From Alphaproteobacteria bacterium (GTDB lineage: Bacteria > Pseudomonadota > Alphaproteobacteria > Rhizobiales > Rhizobiaceae): a stretch of DNA of 10,164 nucleotides. Positions 1-7,186 of the stretch are shown piece after piece. Made by a program: the position numbers and the translations under genes. The stretch spans positions 1-10,164 of the forward strand of contig JAFKFE010000527.1 of the NCBI GenBank assembly GCA_017308345.1, read 5' to 3'. Position 1 is the first letter of the stretch, and every line of letters starts with the position of its first letter. Below the pieces are notes generated by a model. That model was not told the origin of the DNA, made no database searches, and was given only the letters and a program-made list of their open reading frames with translations.

Positions 1-468
1 GCCCTCTCCCTGGAGGACAAGGGCAGGGAGGTATCGGCCGACGTGATCGACGCCTTCCAGGCCGCGGCCGATATGGCTTTGAAAGTGCCGGCGGAGCGCC
101 GCAAGAAAGTGGTGTTCTTCCATGGACTGGTGCGGCTGAGCGCCGCCGGTTCCGGCACCGCGGCCGACGCCATCATTCGCTATGCCGGCGGCATCAATCC
201 GATGGCCGAGGTGCAGGGCTACAAGGCCGCGTCGGAGGAAAAGCTGATCGAGATGGCGCCCGACGTCATCGTGATGATGAGGGACGGCAAGGGTGGGCCG
301 ACGCCCCGGCAGGTGTTCGGGAATCGGGCGCTGGCCGCCACGCCGGCGGCAGCGAACAAGGCCCTGATCGTCCTCGACGGCACCTATATGATCGGCTTCG
401 GGCCGCGCACCGCCGACGCCATCCGCGACCTCGCGAAGGCGCTCTATCCCGACATCGCCGCCAGATAA
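1..468 (+). CDS. hmuT: heme ABC transporter periplasmic binding protein, C-terminal part (5' truncated)
   Basis: This is the C-terminal 155 codons of a periplasmic heme-binding protein that would deliver hemin to an inner-membrane FecCD-type permease. The reading frame is already open at base 1, so the gene begins upstream and the GTG at 43 is internal. The family is recognised from the segment GSGTAADAIIRYAGG (about visible residues 50-64), followed by a GYKAASEEKLIEMAPDVIVMM stretch that matches the second lobe of HmuT/BtuF-like class III binding proteins. The end, GFGPRTADAIRDLAKALYP, is typical of HmuT. HmuT proteins are about 300 residues, so roughly half is visible. In rhizobia hmuT is normally followed by hmuU and hmuV, but here the next gene, 101 bases on, is an unrelated GntR regulator. 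The permease and ATPase must therefore lie upstream or elsewhere. A related cobalamin or siderophore binding protein is a less likely alternative. Confidence 0.85.
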   Translation, partial: ALSLEDKGREVSADVIDAFQAAADMALKVPAERRKKVVFFHGLVRLSAAGSGTAADAIIRYAGGINPMAEVQGYKAASEEKLIEMAPDVIVMMRDGKGGPTPRQVFGNRALAATPAAANKALIVLDGTYMIGFGPRTADAIRDLAKALYPDIAAR

Positions 469-505
469 TCGCGGAGCAGCAAGGATACGGGTGATTCCAA
501 TGCGA

Positions 506-547
506 TTGACGGCCAGGTTCAAATCCGATATTGAACAGGATTATACA
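506..547 (+). promoter_or_regulatory. candidate promoter for the GntR-led operon
   Basis: Two overlapping sigma70-like arrangements can be read before the regulator gene. One is TTGACG (506-511), a 17-base spacer, and TATTGA (529-534). The other is TTCAAA (518-523), an 18-base spacer, and TATACA (542-547). Neither is a strong match, and GC-rich alphaproteobacterial promoters are poorly predicted by eye. Both overlap the repeated GTTCAA/TTGAAC half-sites, as expected if the regulator controls its own operon. Confidence 0.35.
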
Positions 548-562
548 GGTTCATTGAACAGG
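517..562 (+). promoter_or_regulatory. candidate operator cluster (GTTCAA/TTGAAC half-sites)
   Basis: The region just before the regulator start holds GTTCAA (517-522) and its reverse complement TTGAAC (531-536), 8 bases apart. It also holds an 11-base perfect palindrome GTTCATTGAAC (549-559). The string TTGAACAGG occurs twice as a direct repeat (531-539 and 554-562), 23 bases apart start to start, about two helical turns. The last three bases of the second copy (AGG) also serve as the only visible ribosome-binding sequence for the gene at 570. GntR/HutC regulators commonly bind short palindromes in their own promoter; that this protein binds here is inference. Confidence 0.45.
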
Positions 563-569
563 TATCGAT

Positions 570-1295
570 ATGGCCCGTCGAGCGATGCAGATCTCACCCG
601 GCACGGGCAAGCCCGAGCAGATCGCGACGGTTCTTGAGCATGAGATACGCTCCGGCCTGCTTGGGTTCGGCGACCGCCTGCAGAGCGAGAACGAGCTCGT
701 CCAGCGCTTCTCCGTCAGCCGCAACACGGTCCGCAAGGGGCTCGAGGAGCTGTCGAGCCGCGGGCTCATCACCACCAAGGTCGGTATCGGCTCCTTCGTG
801 ACCTTCGACGGCATGCCGGTGGACGACGCGATCGGCTGGTCGCGCGCGCTTGCCAACGCCGGCGCCAATGCCGAGACCCGCACCTTGCGGCTCGAGATCA
901 TCGAGGACGCGGAACTGGCCGCAAGGCTCGGCGTCGAGAGCCCGTCCTTCATTGCGGTCGACCGCGCCCGCACCAATGCCGATGACGGCCATGCCATCTC
1001 GATCGAGCGCAGCCGCCTGCCGCTGTCGCCTGAACTGGAAGACATCCCCTTGCGCGGCCTGCGCGAAGGCACGCTGCACCAGACGCTGCGCGGGGCAGGG
1101 CTAGTGCCCGACCACGGCGAGGAGTGGGTCGATATCGAGATGCTGAGCGCCTCCGACGCTGCGATCCTCGCCTGCGCGCCCGGCACGCCGTTCCTGCGCA
1201 CGCGCCGCCTGACGCGCGCCGCCGACGGGCGCGCCATCGAATTCGTCACCAGTCTGCTCAATCCCGCGCATTTCGCGCTTCACCTGGAGTTCTGA
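570..1295 (+). CDS. GntR family (HutC/UTRA subfamily) transcriptional regulator, YegW-like
   Basis: This is a 241-residue cytoplasmic regulator. The winged helix-turn-helix occupies about residues 13-78, with the GntR pattern LQSENELVQRFSVSRNTVRKGLEELSSRGLI and a wing ending VGIGSFV. A UTRA ligand-binding domain follows at about residues 95-237, showing the typical RTRRLTRAADGRAIEFVTSLLNP ending. UTRA domains bind small metabolites such as sugars, phosphosugars or amino-acid derivatives, and release of DNA usually induces the adjacent catabolic operon. The ATG at 570 has only a weak CAGG (559-562) 7 bases upstream; an ATG at 585 has nothing better. The gene is the first of the operon and ends 2 bases before the next start codon. 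E. coli YegW has the same domain layout and also sits beside an ADP-ribosylglycohydrolase-family gene and a PfkB kinase gene. The ligand cannot be read from the sequence. Confidence 0.88.
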   Translation: MARRAMQISPGTGKPEQIATVLEHEIRSGLLGFGDRLQSENELVQRFSVSRNTVRKGLEELSSRGLITTKVGIGSFVTFDGMPVDDAIGWSRALANAGANAETRTLRLEIIEDAELAARLGVESPSFIAVDRARTNADDGHAISIERSRLPLSPELEDIPLRGLREGTLHQTLRGAGLVPDHGEEWVDIEMLSASDAAILACAPGTPFLRTRRLTRAADGRAIEFVTSLLNPAHFALHLEF

Positions 1296-1297
1296 GC

Positions 1298-2344
1298 ATG
1301 GCCGGGGAGACGAGTGACCGAACAACAGGCGATCGGGCCATGGGCGCGCTGATCGGCGGGGCGCTTGGCGATGCTCTCGGCATGCCGACACAGCTCCTGT
1401 CGCCGGCCCGCATCGCCGAGCTCTACGGTCATGTCGAGGGGTTCGTGGCGCCTTCAGCCGATCATCCGGTGTCGAAAGGGCTGCCGGCCGGCGCGATCAC
1501 CGACGACACCGAGCAGGCGCTGCTGCTCGGCCGCATCCTGGTCGAGTCCGGCGCGCGTTTCGACCATGCGCGCTGGGTCAACGCGCTTCTCGACTGGGAG
1601 CGCGACGTCAAGGCGCGCGGCAGCTACGACCTGCTTGGCCCATCGACCAAGCGCGCCATCGACGCCATCAACGGTGGCGTGCCGGCCGAGGAGGCCGGGC
1701 GTGGCGGCGACACCAATGGCGCGGCGATGCGCATCGCGCCGGTCGGCATCATGATGCCACCGGAGCCGCTCGAAGCACTGGTCGCCAAGGTGGCGGAGAC
1801 CTGCAGGGCCACGCACAACACCTCGATCGCCATTGCATCGGCCGCGGCGGTAGCCGCCGCCGTAAGTCTCGGTGTCTCGGGCGGCGACTGGCGCGCCGCT
1901 TCCGGCCATGCGGTCGCAGCAGCAAGGCTAGGCGCTGCGCTCGGCCATTGGGTCACCGGCGGCGACATCGCGGAGCGCATTGTCTGGGCGCAGGCGCTTG
2001 TGCGCGGCAAGGCGGAGAAGGACGCGATCAAGCTGATCGTCGACCTCGTCGGCACCGGCGTTGCCAGCCAGGAATCGGTTCCGGCCGCCTTCGCGGTGCT
2101 GGAAGTCGCGCAGGGTGACGCATGGCGGGCTGCGGTGATCGCGGCCAATCTCGGCGGTGACACCGACACGATCGGGGCGATTGCCGCCGGCATGGCCGGC
2201 GCCTGCGCCGGCCTGTCGAAGCTGCCGCGGGATCGCATCGCCGAGCTGCATGGCATCGACATCGCGGATGTCCGCGCGCTGGCCGAGGATCTGGTCGCGG
2301 CCCGGATGGCCAAGACCGGCGCGGGTAAGGAGGACGCGGCGTGA
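1298..2344 (+). CDS. ADP-ribosylglycohydrolase (ARH/DraG) family hydrolase, YegU-like
   Basis: This is a 348-residue protein of the ARH/DraG family, dinuclear Mg enzymes that cleave N- or O-glycosidic bonds to ribose. The N-terminal motif MGALIGGALGDALGMP spans about residues 15-30. The metal-binding TDDT is at 68-71, GDTNGAAMR at 137-145, a THNT histidine motif at 172-175, and the second metal motif GGDTDTIG at 286-293, with Asp288, Asp290 and Thr291. All expected metal ligands are present, so it should be active. The frame stays open back to 1124, inside the GntR gene. The ATG at 1298 is preferred because TGGAG lies 8 bases before it and the homologous region begins soon after. The 3' end overlaps the kinase gene by 4 bases. 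Together with a PfkB kinase and a small-molecule importer, a role as a nucleoside or N-glycoside hydrolase is more likely than removal of ADP-ribose from proteins. The true substrate is unknown. Confidence 0.88.
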   Translation: MAGETSDRTTGDRAMGALIGGALGDALGMPTQLLSPARIAELYGHVEGFVAPSADHPVSKGLPAGAITDDTEQALLLGRILVESGARFDHARWVNALLDWERDVKARGSYDLLGPSTKRAIDAINGGVPAEEAGRGGDTNGAAMRIAPVGIMMPPEPLEALVAKVAETCRATHNTSIAIASAAAVAAAVSLGVSGGDWRAASGHAVAAARLGAALGHWVTGGDIAERIVWAQALVRGKAEKDAIKLIVDLVGTGVASQESVPAAFAVLEVAQGDAWRAAVIAANLGGDTDTIGAIAAGMAGACAGLSKLPRDRIAELHGIDIADVRALAEDLVAARMAKTGAGKEDAA

Positions 2345-3315
2345 GCGGGCGGCTCGTCCATGTCGGCAGCGCGGTGGTGGATTACGTCTACCGCATCGAC
2401 GCCTTGCCGGCGGCCGGCACGGAAAGGACCGCGTCGAGCTATGCGCGGGTCGCCGGCGGCGGCTTCAACATGATGGTCGCGGCGCGCCGCACCGGCATGA
2501 AGGTGGTGTTCGGCGGCCAGCTCGGCACAGGGCCGGATGGAGACTTCCTGCGCGCCGCTTTCGCGGCCGAAGGTATCGAGACGCTGACGCCGCCGTCACC
2601 TTCGATGGACAGCGGCAATTGCGTCGCAATGATCAGCAGCGACGCCGAGCGAACCTTCGTCTCTTGGCCGGGTGCGGAGAGCCGGCTCACGCTCAGCATG
2701 ATGAAGTCGGTCCAAGTTGTTCCGGGCGACTGGGTTTTCACCTCAGGCTATACGCTGAGCTATCCCGGCAGCCGCGATGCGCTCGCCGATTGGATCGAGG
2801 CGCTGCCGGCCGGCATTCCTTTCATCTTCGACCCGACGCCGGTGATCGCCGACATTCCGCGACCGATCCTGGACAGGGTGCTGGCGCGCGCGACATGGCT
2901 GAGCTGCAACACCGACGAGGCCGCCGAAATCGCTGGCGCCGGCGATGCCCAGACCGTCGCCATCCGATTGCTGGCCGAGCATTGCCCCAGGGCCGAAGGT
3001 GTCGTGATACGAGCCGGCGCGCGTGGCTGCCTGGTGCGCATGGCCGATGGCGGCACCCGCGCGGTGCCCGGTTTCAAGGTGGAGGCGGTCGATACGAACG
3101 GGGCCGGCGACACGCATATCGGCGCCTTCGTCAGCGCATTGTCGCAAGGCAAGTCGCCCTGCGAGGCGGCTCGCTACGCGAATGCCGCCGCGGCCCTTTC
3201 CGTCACCCGCCATGGCGGCTCCTCGGCGCCGACCGATTTCGAAATCCAGGAATTCCTGACCCGGCGCGGCGAGCCAATGACCGCGCAGGGCCAGGAGGAA
3301 GCGGCTGCAACTTAA
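2341..3315 (+). CDS. PfkB/ribokinase-family carbohydrate (or nucleoside) kinase, YegV-like
   Basis: This is a 324-residue cytoplasmic kinase that transfers the ATP gamma-phosphate to a sugar or nucleoside hydroxyl. The substrate-binding signature GGGFNMMVAARRTG is at about residues 39-52. The C-terminal PfkB signature DTNGAGD is at 251-257, with the anion hole GAG and catalytic base Asp257. The length is normal for ribokinase-like enzymes (about 300-330). The GTG start at 2341 overlaps the stop of the hydrolase gene (GTGA), so translation is probably coupled. The neighbouring hydrolase suggests that this kinase either phosphorylates the sugar released from an imported glycoside or phosphorylates the glycoside before cleavage. 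Members of this family act on ribose, 2-keto-3-deoxygluconate, adenosine, pseudouridine and others, and nothing visible here decides between them. Confidence 0.88.
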   Translation: MSGRLVHVGSAVVDYVYRIDALPAAGTERTASSYARVAGGGFNMMVAARRTGMKVVFGGQLGTGPDGDFLRAAFAAEGIETLTPPSPSMDSGNCVAMISSDAERTFVSWPGAESRLTLSMMKSVQVVPGDWVFTSGYTLSYPGSRDALADWIEALPAGIPFIFDPTPVIADIPRPILDRVLARATWLSCNTDEAAEIAGAGDAQTVAIRLLAEHCPRAEGVVIRAGARGCLVRMADGGTRAVPGFKVEAVDTNGAGDTHIGAFVSALSQGKSPCEAARYANAAAALSVTRHGGSSAPTDFEIQEFLTRRGEPMTAQGQEEAAAT

Positions 3316-3318
3316 CAA

Positions 3319-3333
3319 GCCCGTCAACCGGGC
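3319..3333 (+). other. small intercistronic stem-loop before the binding-protein gene
   Basis: GCCCG (3319-3323) pairs with CGGGC (3329-3333) around a TCAAC loop, in the 39-base gap between the kinase stop and the binding-protein start. The ribosome-binding sequence GAGAGG follows at 3341. Hairpins at this position can protect the downstream mRNA or alter the ratio of binding protein to enzymes. With only five pairs and no U-tract it is weak, and it is unlikely to be a terminator. Confidence 0.3.
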
Positions 3334-3354
3334 AAACAATGAGAGGAAAAGAAC

Positions 3355-4434
3355 ATGCGCATGCCCAGACTGACTGCTTTCCTGACCGCGACCGCCGTCT
3401 TCGTCTCAGCCTTCACGGTTTGTGTATTCCCCTTGGCAGCACAAGCCGCCGAGGAAGTGCATGTGCTCAACTGGAAAGGCTACGGCGCCGACGAGCCATG
3501 GGCGGTCGCCAATTTCGAGAAGGCGACCGGCTTCAAGGTGGTCAACGACTTCTTCAACTCCGAACAGGAGATGCTGACCAAGATCCGTACCAATCCCGGC
3601 CTCTACGACGTCGTGATGATCAACGCCGCCTTCAACGACCAGGCGATGGCTGGCAAGCTGATCCAGCCGATCGACGTCTCGAAGCTTTCCAACTATGCCG
3701 ACATCGCCAAGGACAAGGCCGACTCGCCGATGCTCAACCATGACGGCAAGGTCTATGGCGTGCCGTGGGTCTGGGGTCTGACGGCGCTTGCCATCAACGA
3801 CAAGTCCTTCGAAAAGCCGCCGACGTCGATCGCCGAGATGTGGGATCCGGCGCATAAGGGCCGCGTGATCATCCGCGACGATGCAGTCGAGGCGGTGCAG
3901 TTCGGCGCGCTGGCGTCGGGTCAGAACATCAACGACATCAAGGATATGGATGCGGTCAAGGCGAAGCTCACCTCGCTGATGCCGCAGATCAAGACCTTCT
4001 GGAGCTCGGAGAACGACTGGAACCAGATGGTCGCTTCCAACCAGATCGACATCGGCACCTATTGGAGCGGCTCGGCCGACCGCGCCAAAACGCATTTCAA
4101 GCTGCCGGTCTCGCTGGTCATCCCGCAGGAAGGTTCGGTCGCCTGGCTCGACGCCTTCTCGATTCCGGTCGGCTCCAAGAACGTCGCCGGCGCCGAGGCC
4201 TTCATCAACTACATGATCGACCCGAAGTTCTACGTCGAATGGGTCACCAAGGTCGGCGCGCCGGTCTCGGCCAACACCAAGGCCGTGGATGCGCTGCCCG
4301 AGGATGCCTTCAACCGCAAGGTCATGGGCAGCCCGGATGTCGCCAAGCGCATCCAGTTCCAGGCGCCGGTCACCGACGAGCAGCGCGAGAAGTATCTGGC
4401 GCTGTGGCAGGAGCTGAAGGTCAACGTGAAGTAA
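3355..4434 (+). CDS. extracellular solute-binding protein of a polyamine-type (PotD/PotF-like) ABC importer
   Basis: This is a 359-residue periplasmic binding protein with a clear Sec signal peptide. It has a basic start (MRMPR), a hydrophobic core to about residue 28, and likely cleavage near AQA-AEE at residues 31-33. The mature start, VHVLNWKGYG (35-44), and the closing segment AWLDAFSIP (263-271) match spermidine/putrescine binding proteins. From memory of E. coli PotD, equivalents of Asp168 and Glu171 (here D176 and E179), Trp229 (W237), Trp255 and Asp257 (W264 and D266) are kept. The acidic residue of the NWTEY motif (Glu36) is a glycine here (NWKGY), and Tyr293 appears to be an alanine (GAP at 301-303). 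The pocket therefore probably still holds a cationic group at one end but is altered at the other. ATG 3355 has GAGAGG 8 bases upstream. The gene follows the kinase gene and precedes its permeases, so the ligand is probably the pathway substrate rather than an ordinary polyamine. Confidence 0.88.
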   Translation: MRMPRLTAFLTATAVFVSAFTVCVFPLAAQAAEEVHVLNWKGYGADEPWAVANFEKATGFKVVNDFFNSEQEMLTKIRTNPGLYDVVMINAAFNDQAMAGKLIQPIDVSKLSNYADIAKDKADSPMLNHDGKVYGVPWVWGLTALAINDKSFEKPPTSIAEMWDPAHKGRVIIRDDAVEAVQFGALASGQNINDIKDMDAVKAKLTSLMPQIKTFWSSENDWNQMVASNQIDIGTYWSGSADRAKTHFKLPVSLVIPQEGSVAWLDAFSIPVGSKNVAGAEAFINYMIDPKFYVEWVTKVGAPVSANTKAVDALPEDAFNRKVMGSPDVAKRIQFQAPVTDEQREKYLALWQELKVNVK

Positions 4435-4462
4435 TCGGTGTCTTTCGGGGGAGGAGAGGCAA

Positions 4463-5332
4463 ATGGCTGACCAGCTTGCGATCGCTTCGCGTCGCGGATT
4501 GCGGCCGGCCCTGCCGCTTCTCCTTCCCGCCTATCTGTGGTTGACGGTGGCGATCTTCCTGCCGCTGTCGGCCATGGTGTTCTTCTCCTTCATGACCGAC
4601 CTGCCGTTGGCAGGCAAAGAATGGGCCTTCACGCTCGGCAACTACGCGGCGTTCTTCTCGCAAAGCCTCTATTCGCGGCTTCTGCTTTCGTCGCTGCGTC
4701 TCGGCCTCGAGGTGACGCTTTGGTGCATCGTCATCGGCTATCCGGCCGCCTATGTGCTGGCCAAGGTGCTGAAGGGGCGCAGCCGCGAGGCGATCTTCCT
4801 GCTCGTCATCCTGCCCTTCTGGTCGAACGGGCTGGTGCGCATCTTTTCCTGGGCGATGGTGCTGCGCGAAGGCGGCATCCTCGACACCGCACTCAACGCC
4901 GTGCTGCCGTTCAAGATCAATATAGACCTCATGTATTCCTATCCGGCCGTCATCATCGGCCTGGTGCACTCCTACGTGCCCTACATGGTGCTCACCTGCT
5001 ACCTCACGCTGCAGGCCATCGACGACTCGCTGATCGAGGCCGGCCGTTCGCTTGGCGCGTCGCGGCGGCAGGTTTTGTGGCGGGTGATCATTCCGCTGTC
5101 GATGCCGGGCCTGATCGCGGGCTCGGCCCTCATCTTCGTACCAGTGGTCGGCTCGTTCATGGAGCAGCGCATCCTCGGCGGCCGTACCGGCACTTTCTAC
5201 GGCACGGTGATCGAGGACCAGTTCGTCGCCGTGTTCAACTGGCCGCTGGGCGCCGCGCTCTCGTTCATCCTGCTCGCGGTCGTGCTGATCATCCTGGCGC
5301 TGGCCGCGCCTGTCCTGCGGAGAGCCGGCTGA
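4463..5332 (+). CDS. ABC transporter permease, PotB-like
   Basis: This is a 289-residue inner-membrane permease of the polyamine/iron importer class. About six hydrophobic segments are visible, starting with LLLPAYLWLTVAIFLPLSAM (about 19-38) and ending with a helix near 262-283. The cytoplasmic EAA loop that contacts the ATPase is EAGRSLGASRRQVLWRVIIP (192-211), with the conserved glycine at 198. A strong purine-rich ribosome site, GGGGAGGAGAGG (4447-4458), precedes ATG 4463, after a 28-base gap from the binding-protein gene. The stop overlaps the start of the second permease (TGATG at 5330-5334). It would form the channel as a heterodimer with the next gene product. Confidence 0.92.
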   Translation: MADQLAIASRRGLRPALPLLLPAYLWLTVAIFLPLSAMVFFSFMTDLPLAGKEWAFTLGNYAAFFSQSLYSRLLLSSLRLGLEVTLWCIVIGYPAAYVLAKVLKGRSREAIFLLVILPFWSNGLVRIFSWAMVLREGGILDTALNAVLPFKINIDLMYSYPAVIIGLVHSYVPYMVLTCYLTLQAIDDSLIEAGRSLGASRRQVLWRVIIPLSMPGLIAGSALIFVPVVGSFMEQRILGGRTGTFYGTVIEDQFVAVFNWPLGAALSFILLAVVLIILALAAPVLRRAG

Positions 5333-6120
5333 TGGCGACGACGCGCATCCTGGAATGGCTCGGGCGCTTCTACATCGTGCTTTTGCTTGCCTTCCTCTAT
5401 CTGCCGATCATCATCATGGCGGCGATGTCGTTCAACGCGTCGCCCTTCTACCAGCTGCCGTTCGAGTGGACGACGGACTGGTATCAATCGCTCTGGCAGA
5501 ACGACCAGCTGATCGCGGCGACCTGGAACAGCATCGAGATCGCCGTCATCACCACTTTGATCTCGACCGTGCTCGGTTCGATGGCCTCGCTCGCGCTCTA
5601 CCGCTACGAGTTCCGCGGCAAGAGGCTCCTGCAGGCGCTGCTGTTCCCGCCGATCGCCATTCCGTGGCTGATCACCGGTACGGCGATGCTGATCTTCTTC
5701 TTCGGTGTCGGCATCGGTCGCGGGCTCATCGCCATCCTGCTCGGCCATGTCGCGCTGGCGCTGCCTTACGTGATCGTCGTCGTCTCCGCCCGGCTGCAGA
5801 CCTTTGCGCCGGAACTGGAAGAGGCGGCGCGCTCGCTCGGCGCCAATCAATGGCAAGTGACCATGCGCGTCACGCTGCCCTGGATCATGCCCGGCGTGAT
5901 CGCGGGCGGGCTGTTCGCCTTCGCCGTGTCGTTCGACCAGTTCGTCGTCTCTTACTTCCTGTCGACGCCCGGCCAGACGACACTGCCGGTCGAAATCTAC
6001 GCCGCGATCCGCAAGGGGTTCACGCCGGAGATCAACGCGGTCTCGACGATCATCATTGCCGTGTCGATGGCGCTGATGCTGCTCACGGCACGCTTCTTCA
6101 AATTCGGCGGAGAGAAATAA
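5332..6120 (+). CDS. ABC transporter permease, PotC-like
   Basis: This is a 262-residue second permease subunit. The first membrane helix is about residues 11-33 (YIVLLLAFLYLPIIIMAAMSF), followed by a periplasmic segment and further helices. The EAA loop, EEAARSLGANQWQVTMRVTLP, is at about 163-183. The frame is open upstream to 4537 inside the first permease gene, but the ATG at 5332, which overlaps the TGA of permease 1, gives the expected PotC-like N-terminus and normal length. The stop TAA (6118-6120) overlaps the ATG of the ATPase gene (TAATG), so the three cytoplasmic-side components are probably translationally coupled. Confidence 0.92.
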   Translation: MATTRILEWLGRFYIVLLLAFLYLPIIIMAAMSFNASPFYQLPFEWTTDWYQSLWQNDQLIAATWNSIEIAVITTLISTVLGSMASLALYRYEFRGKRLLQALLFPPIAIPWLITGTAMLIFFFGVGIGRGLIAILLGHVALALPYVIVVVSARLQTFAPELEEAARSLGANQWQVTMRVTLPWIMPGVIAGGLFAFAVSFDQFVVSYFLSTPGQTTLPVEIYAAIRKGFTPEINAVSTIIIAVSMALMLLTARFFKFGGEK

Positions 6121-7184
6121 TGGCAGGCGTGCAGGTCGCGAACGTCTCACGCAGTTTCGGCGCCCACAAGGCGCTGGACGACGTCTCGATCGACTTCGCC
6201 GATGGCGGCTTCTACGCGCTGCTCGGCCCCTCGGGCAGCGGCAAGACCACGCTGCTCAGGCAGATCGCCGGCTTCGATTTTCCGGATACAGGCCGCATCG
6301 CCATCGGCGGCGAAAGCGTCGAGCGCGTGCCGGTCGAGAAGCGGCGCATCGGCATGGTGTTCCAGAACTATGCGCTGTTTCCCAATATGAGCGTCGCAGA
6401 CAATGTCGCCTTTGGCCTTTCGGTGCGCGGCGAGCCGAAAGCGACGATCGCAACCGAGGTGCAGCGCGCGCTCGATCTCGTGCAGCTCGGCAAGCTCGGC
6501 GGGCGCAAGCCGCACCAGCTTTCCGGCGGCCAGCGCCAGCGCGTCGCGCTCGCCAGGGCCATCGTCACCAAGCCGCGCGTGCTCCTGCTCGACGAGCCGT
6601 TAGGGGCGCTCGACAAGGCGCTGCGCGTCGATATGCAGATCGAGCTGAAGCGCATCCAGCGCGAGATCGGCATCACCACCATCTTCGTCACGCATGACCA
6701 GGAAGAGGCGCTGACGATGAGCGACCGCATCGGAATCCTGCGCGACGGCCGGCTGGTGCAGGAAGGGCCGCCGGAAGAGATCTACGACAGGCCGCAAAGT
6801 GAGTTCGCCGCGACCTTCCTCGGCGACGCCAACATCTTTCGCGGCGACGCGACCGGCTCGGGGATCAAGCTGCCGGACGGCACGACGATCAAGGCTTCGA
6901 CAGGCGCTTCGGTGCCGGCCGGCACCAAGGCGAGCTGCGCCGTGCGGCCGGAGCGCATCCAGATTTCGACCGGCGCCGGGATGCCTGACGCGGGAGGCGC
7001 CAACGTTCTCAAGGGGAAGGTGTCCAAGCGCATCTTCGCCGGCAACAACAGCACCTATTTCGTCGACCGCGACGGCCAGACGTTGAAGGTGATCGTGCAG
7101 AACACGGGCGCCGAAAGGCTCGCCGAGGGCCAGCCGGTGGTGCTCAACTGGTCGCCGGACAGCACGGTGCTGATCGCAGGGTAG
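6120..7184 (+). CDS. ABC transporter ATP-binding protein, PotA-like
   Basis: This is a 354-residue ATPase that would energise the importer. The Walker A motif GPSGSGKT is at 36-43, the Q-loop glutamine in MVFQNYALFP is about Q82, and the ABC signature LSGGQ is at 134-138. The Walker B motif VLLLDEP is at 154-160, and the switch histidine is in TIFVTHDQEEA, about H192. After residue about 235 comes a C-terminal TOBE-type regulatory domain, with the usual AVRPERIQI segment. This is the normal architecture and length of PotA/FbpC/UgpC-type ATPases. The true start is the ATG at 6120, which overlaps the stop of the permease gene; the frame is open further upstream only by chance. It is the last gene of the operon, and a hairpin follows 3 bases after its stop codon. 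Confidence 0.93.
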   Translation: MAGVQVANVSRSFGAHKALDDVSIDFADGGFYALLGPSGSGKTTLLRQIAGFDFPDTGRIAIGGESVERVPVEKRRIGMVFQNYALFPNMSVADNVAFGLSVRGEPKATIATEVQRALDLVQLGKLGGRKPHQLSGGQRQRVALARAIVTKPRVLLLDEPLGALDKALRVDMQIELKRIQREIGITTIFVTHDQEEALTMSDRIGILRDGRLVQEGPPEEIYDRPQSEFAATFLGDANIFRGDATGSGIKLPDGTTIKASTGASVPAGTKASCAVRPERIQISTGAGMPDAGGANVLKGKVSKRIFAGNNSTYFVDRDGQTLKVIVQNTGAERLAEGQPVVLNWSPDSTVLIAG

Positions 7185-7186
7185 CT

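Noticed and set aside
1124..1297. Upstream extension of the ARH-family hydrolase frame, open from 1124
   Set aside because: It overlaps the GntR gene in another frame, its translation is Arg-rich shadow sequence, and ATG 1298 has a good ribosome site and the family's normal N-terminus.
1624..2361. 245-codon open frame on the minus strand
   Set aside because: It lies antisense to the hydrolase gene, has a low-complexity Ala/Ser/Pro composition, and shows no domain; it is a typical GC-rich shadow.
2157..3743. 528-codon open frame on the plus strand across three genes
   Set aside because: It runs out of frame through hydrolase, kinase and binding-protein genes with clear domains, and its translation is Arg/Gly-rich noise.
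5197..6150. 317-codon open frame on the minus strand
   Set aside because: It is antisense to the two permease genes and its Arg/Asp/His-rich translation has no recognisable motif.
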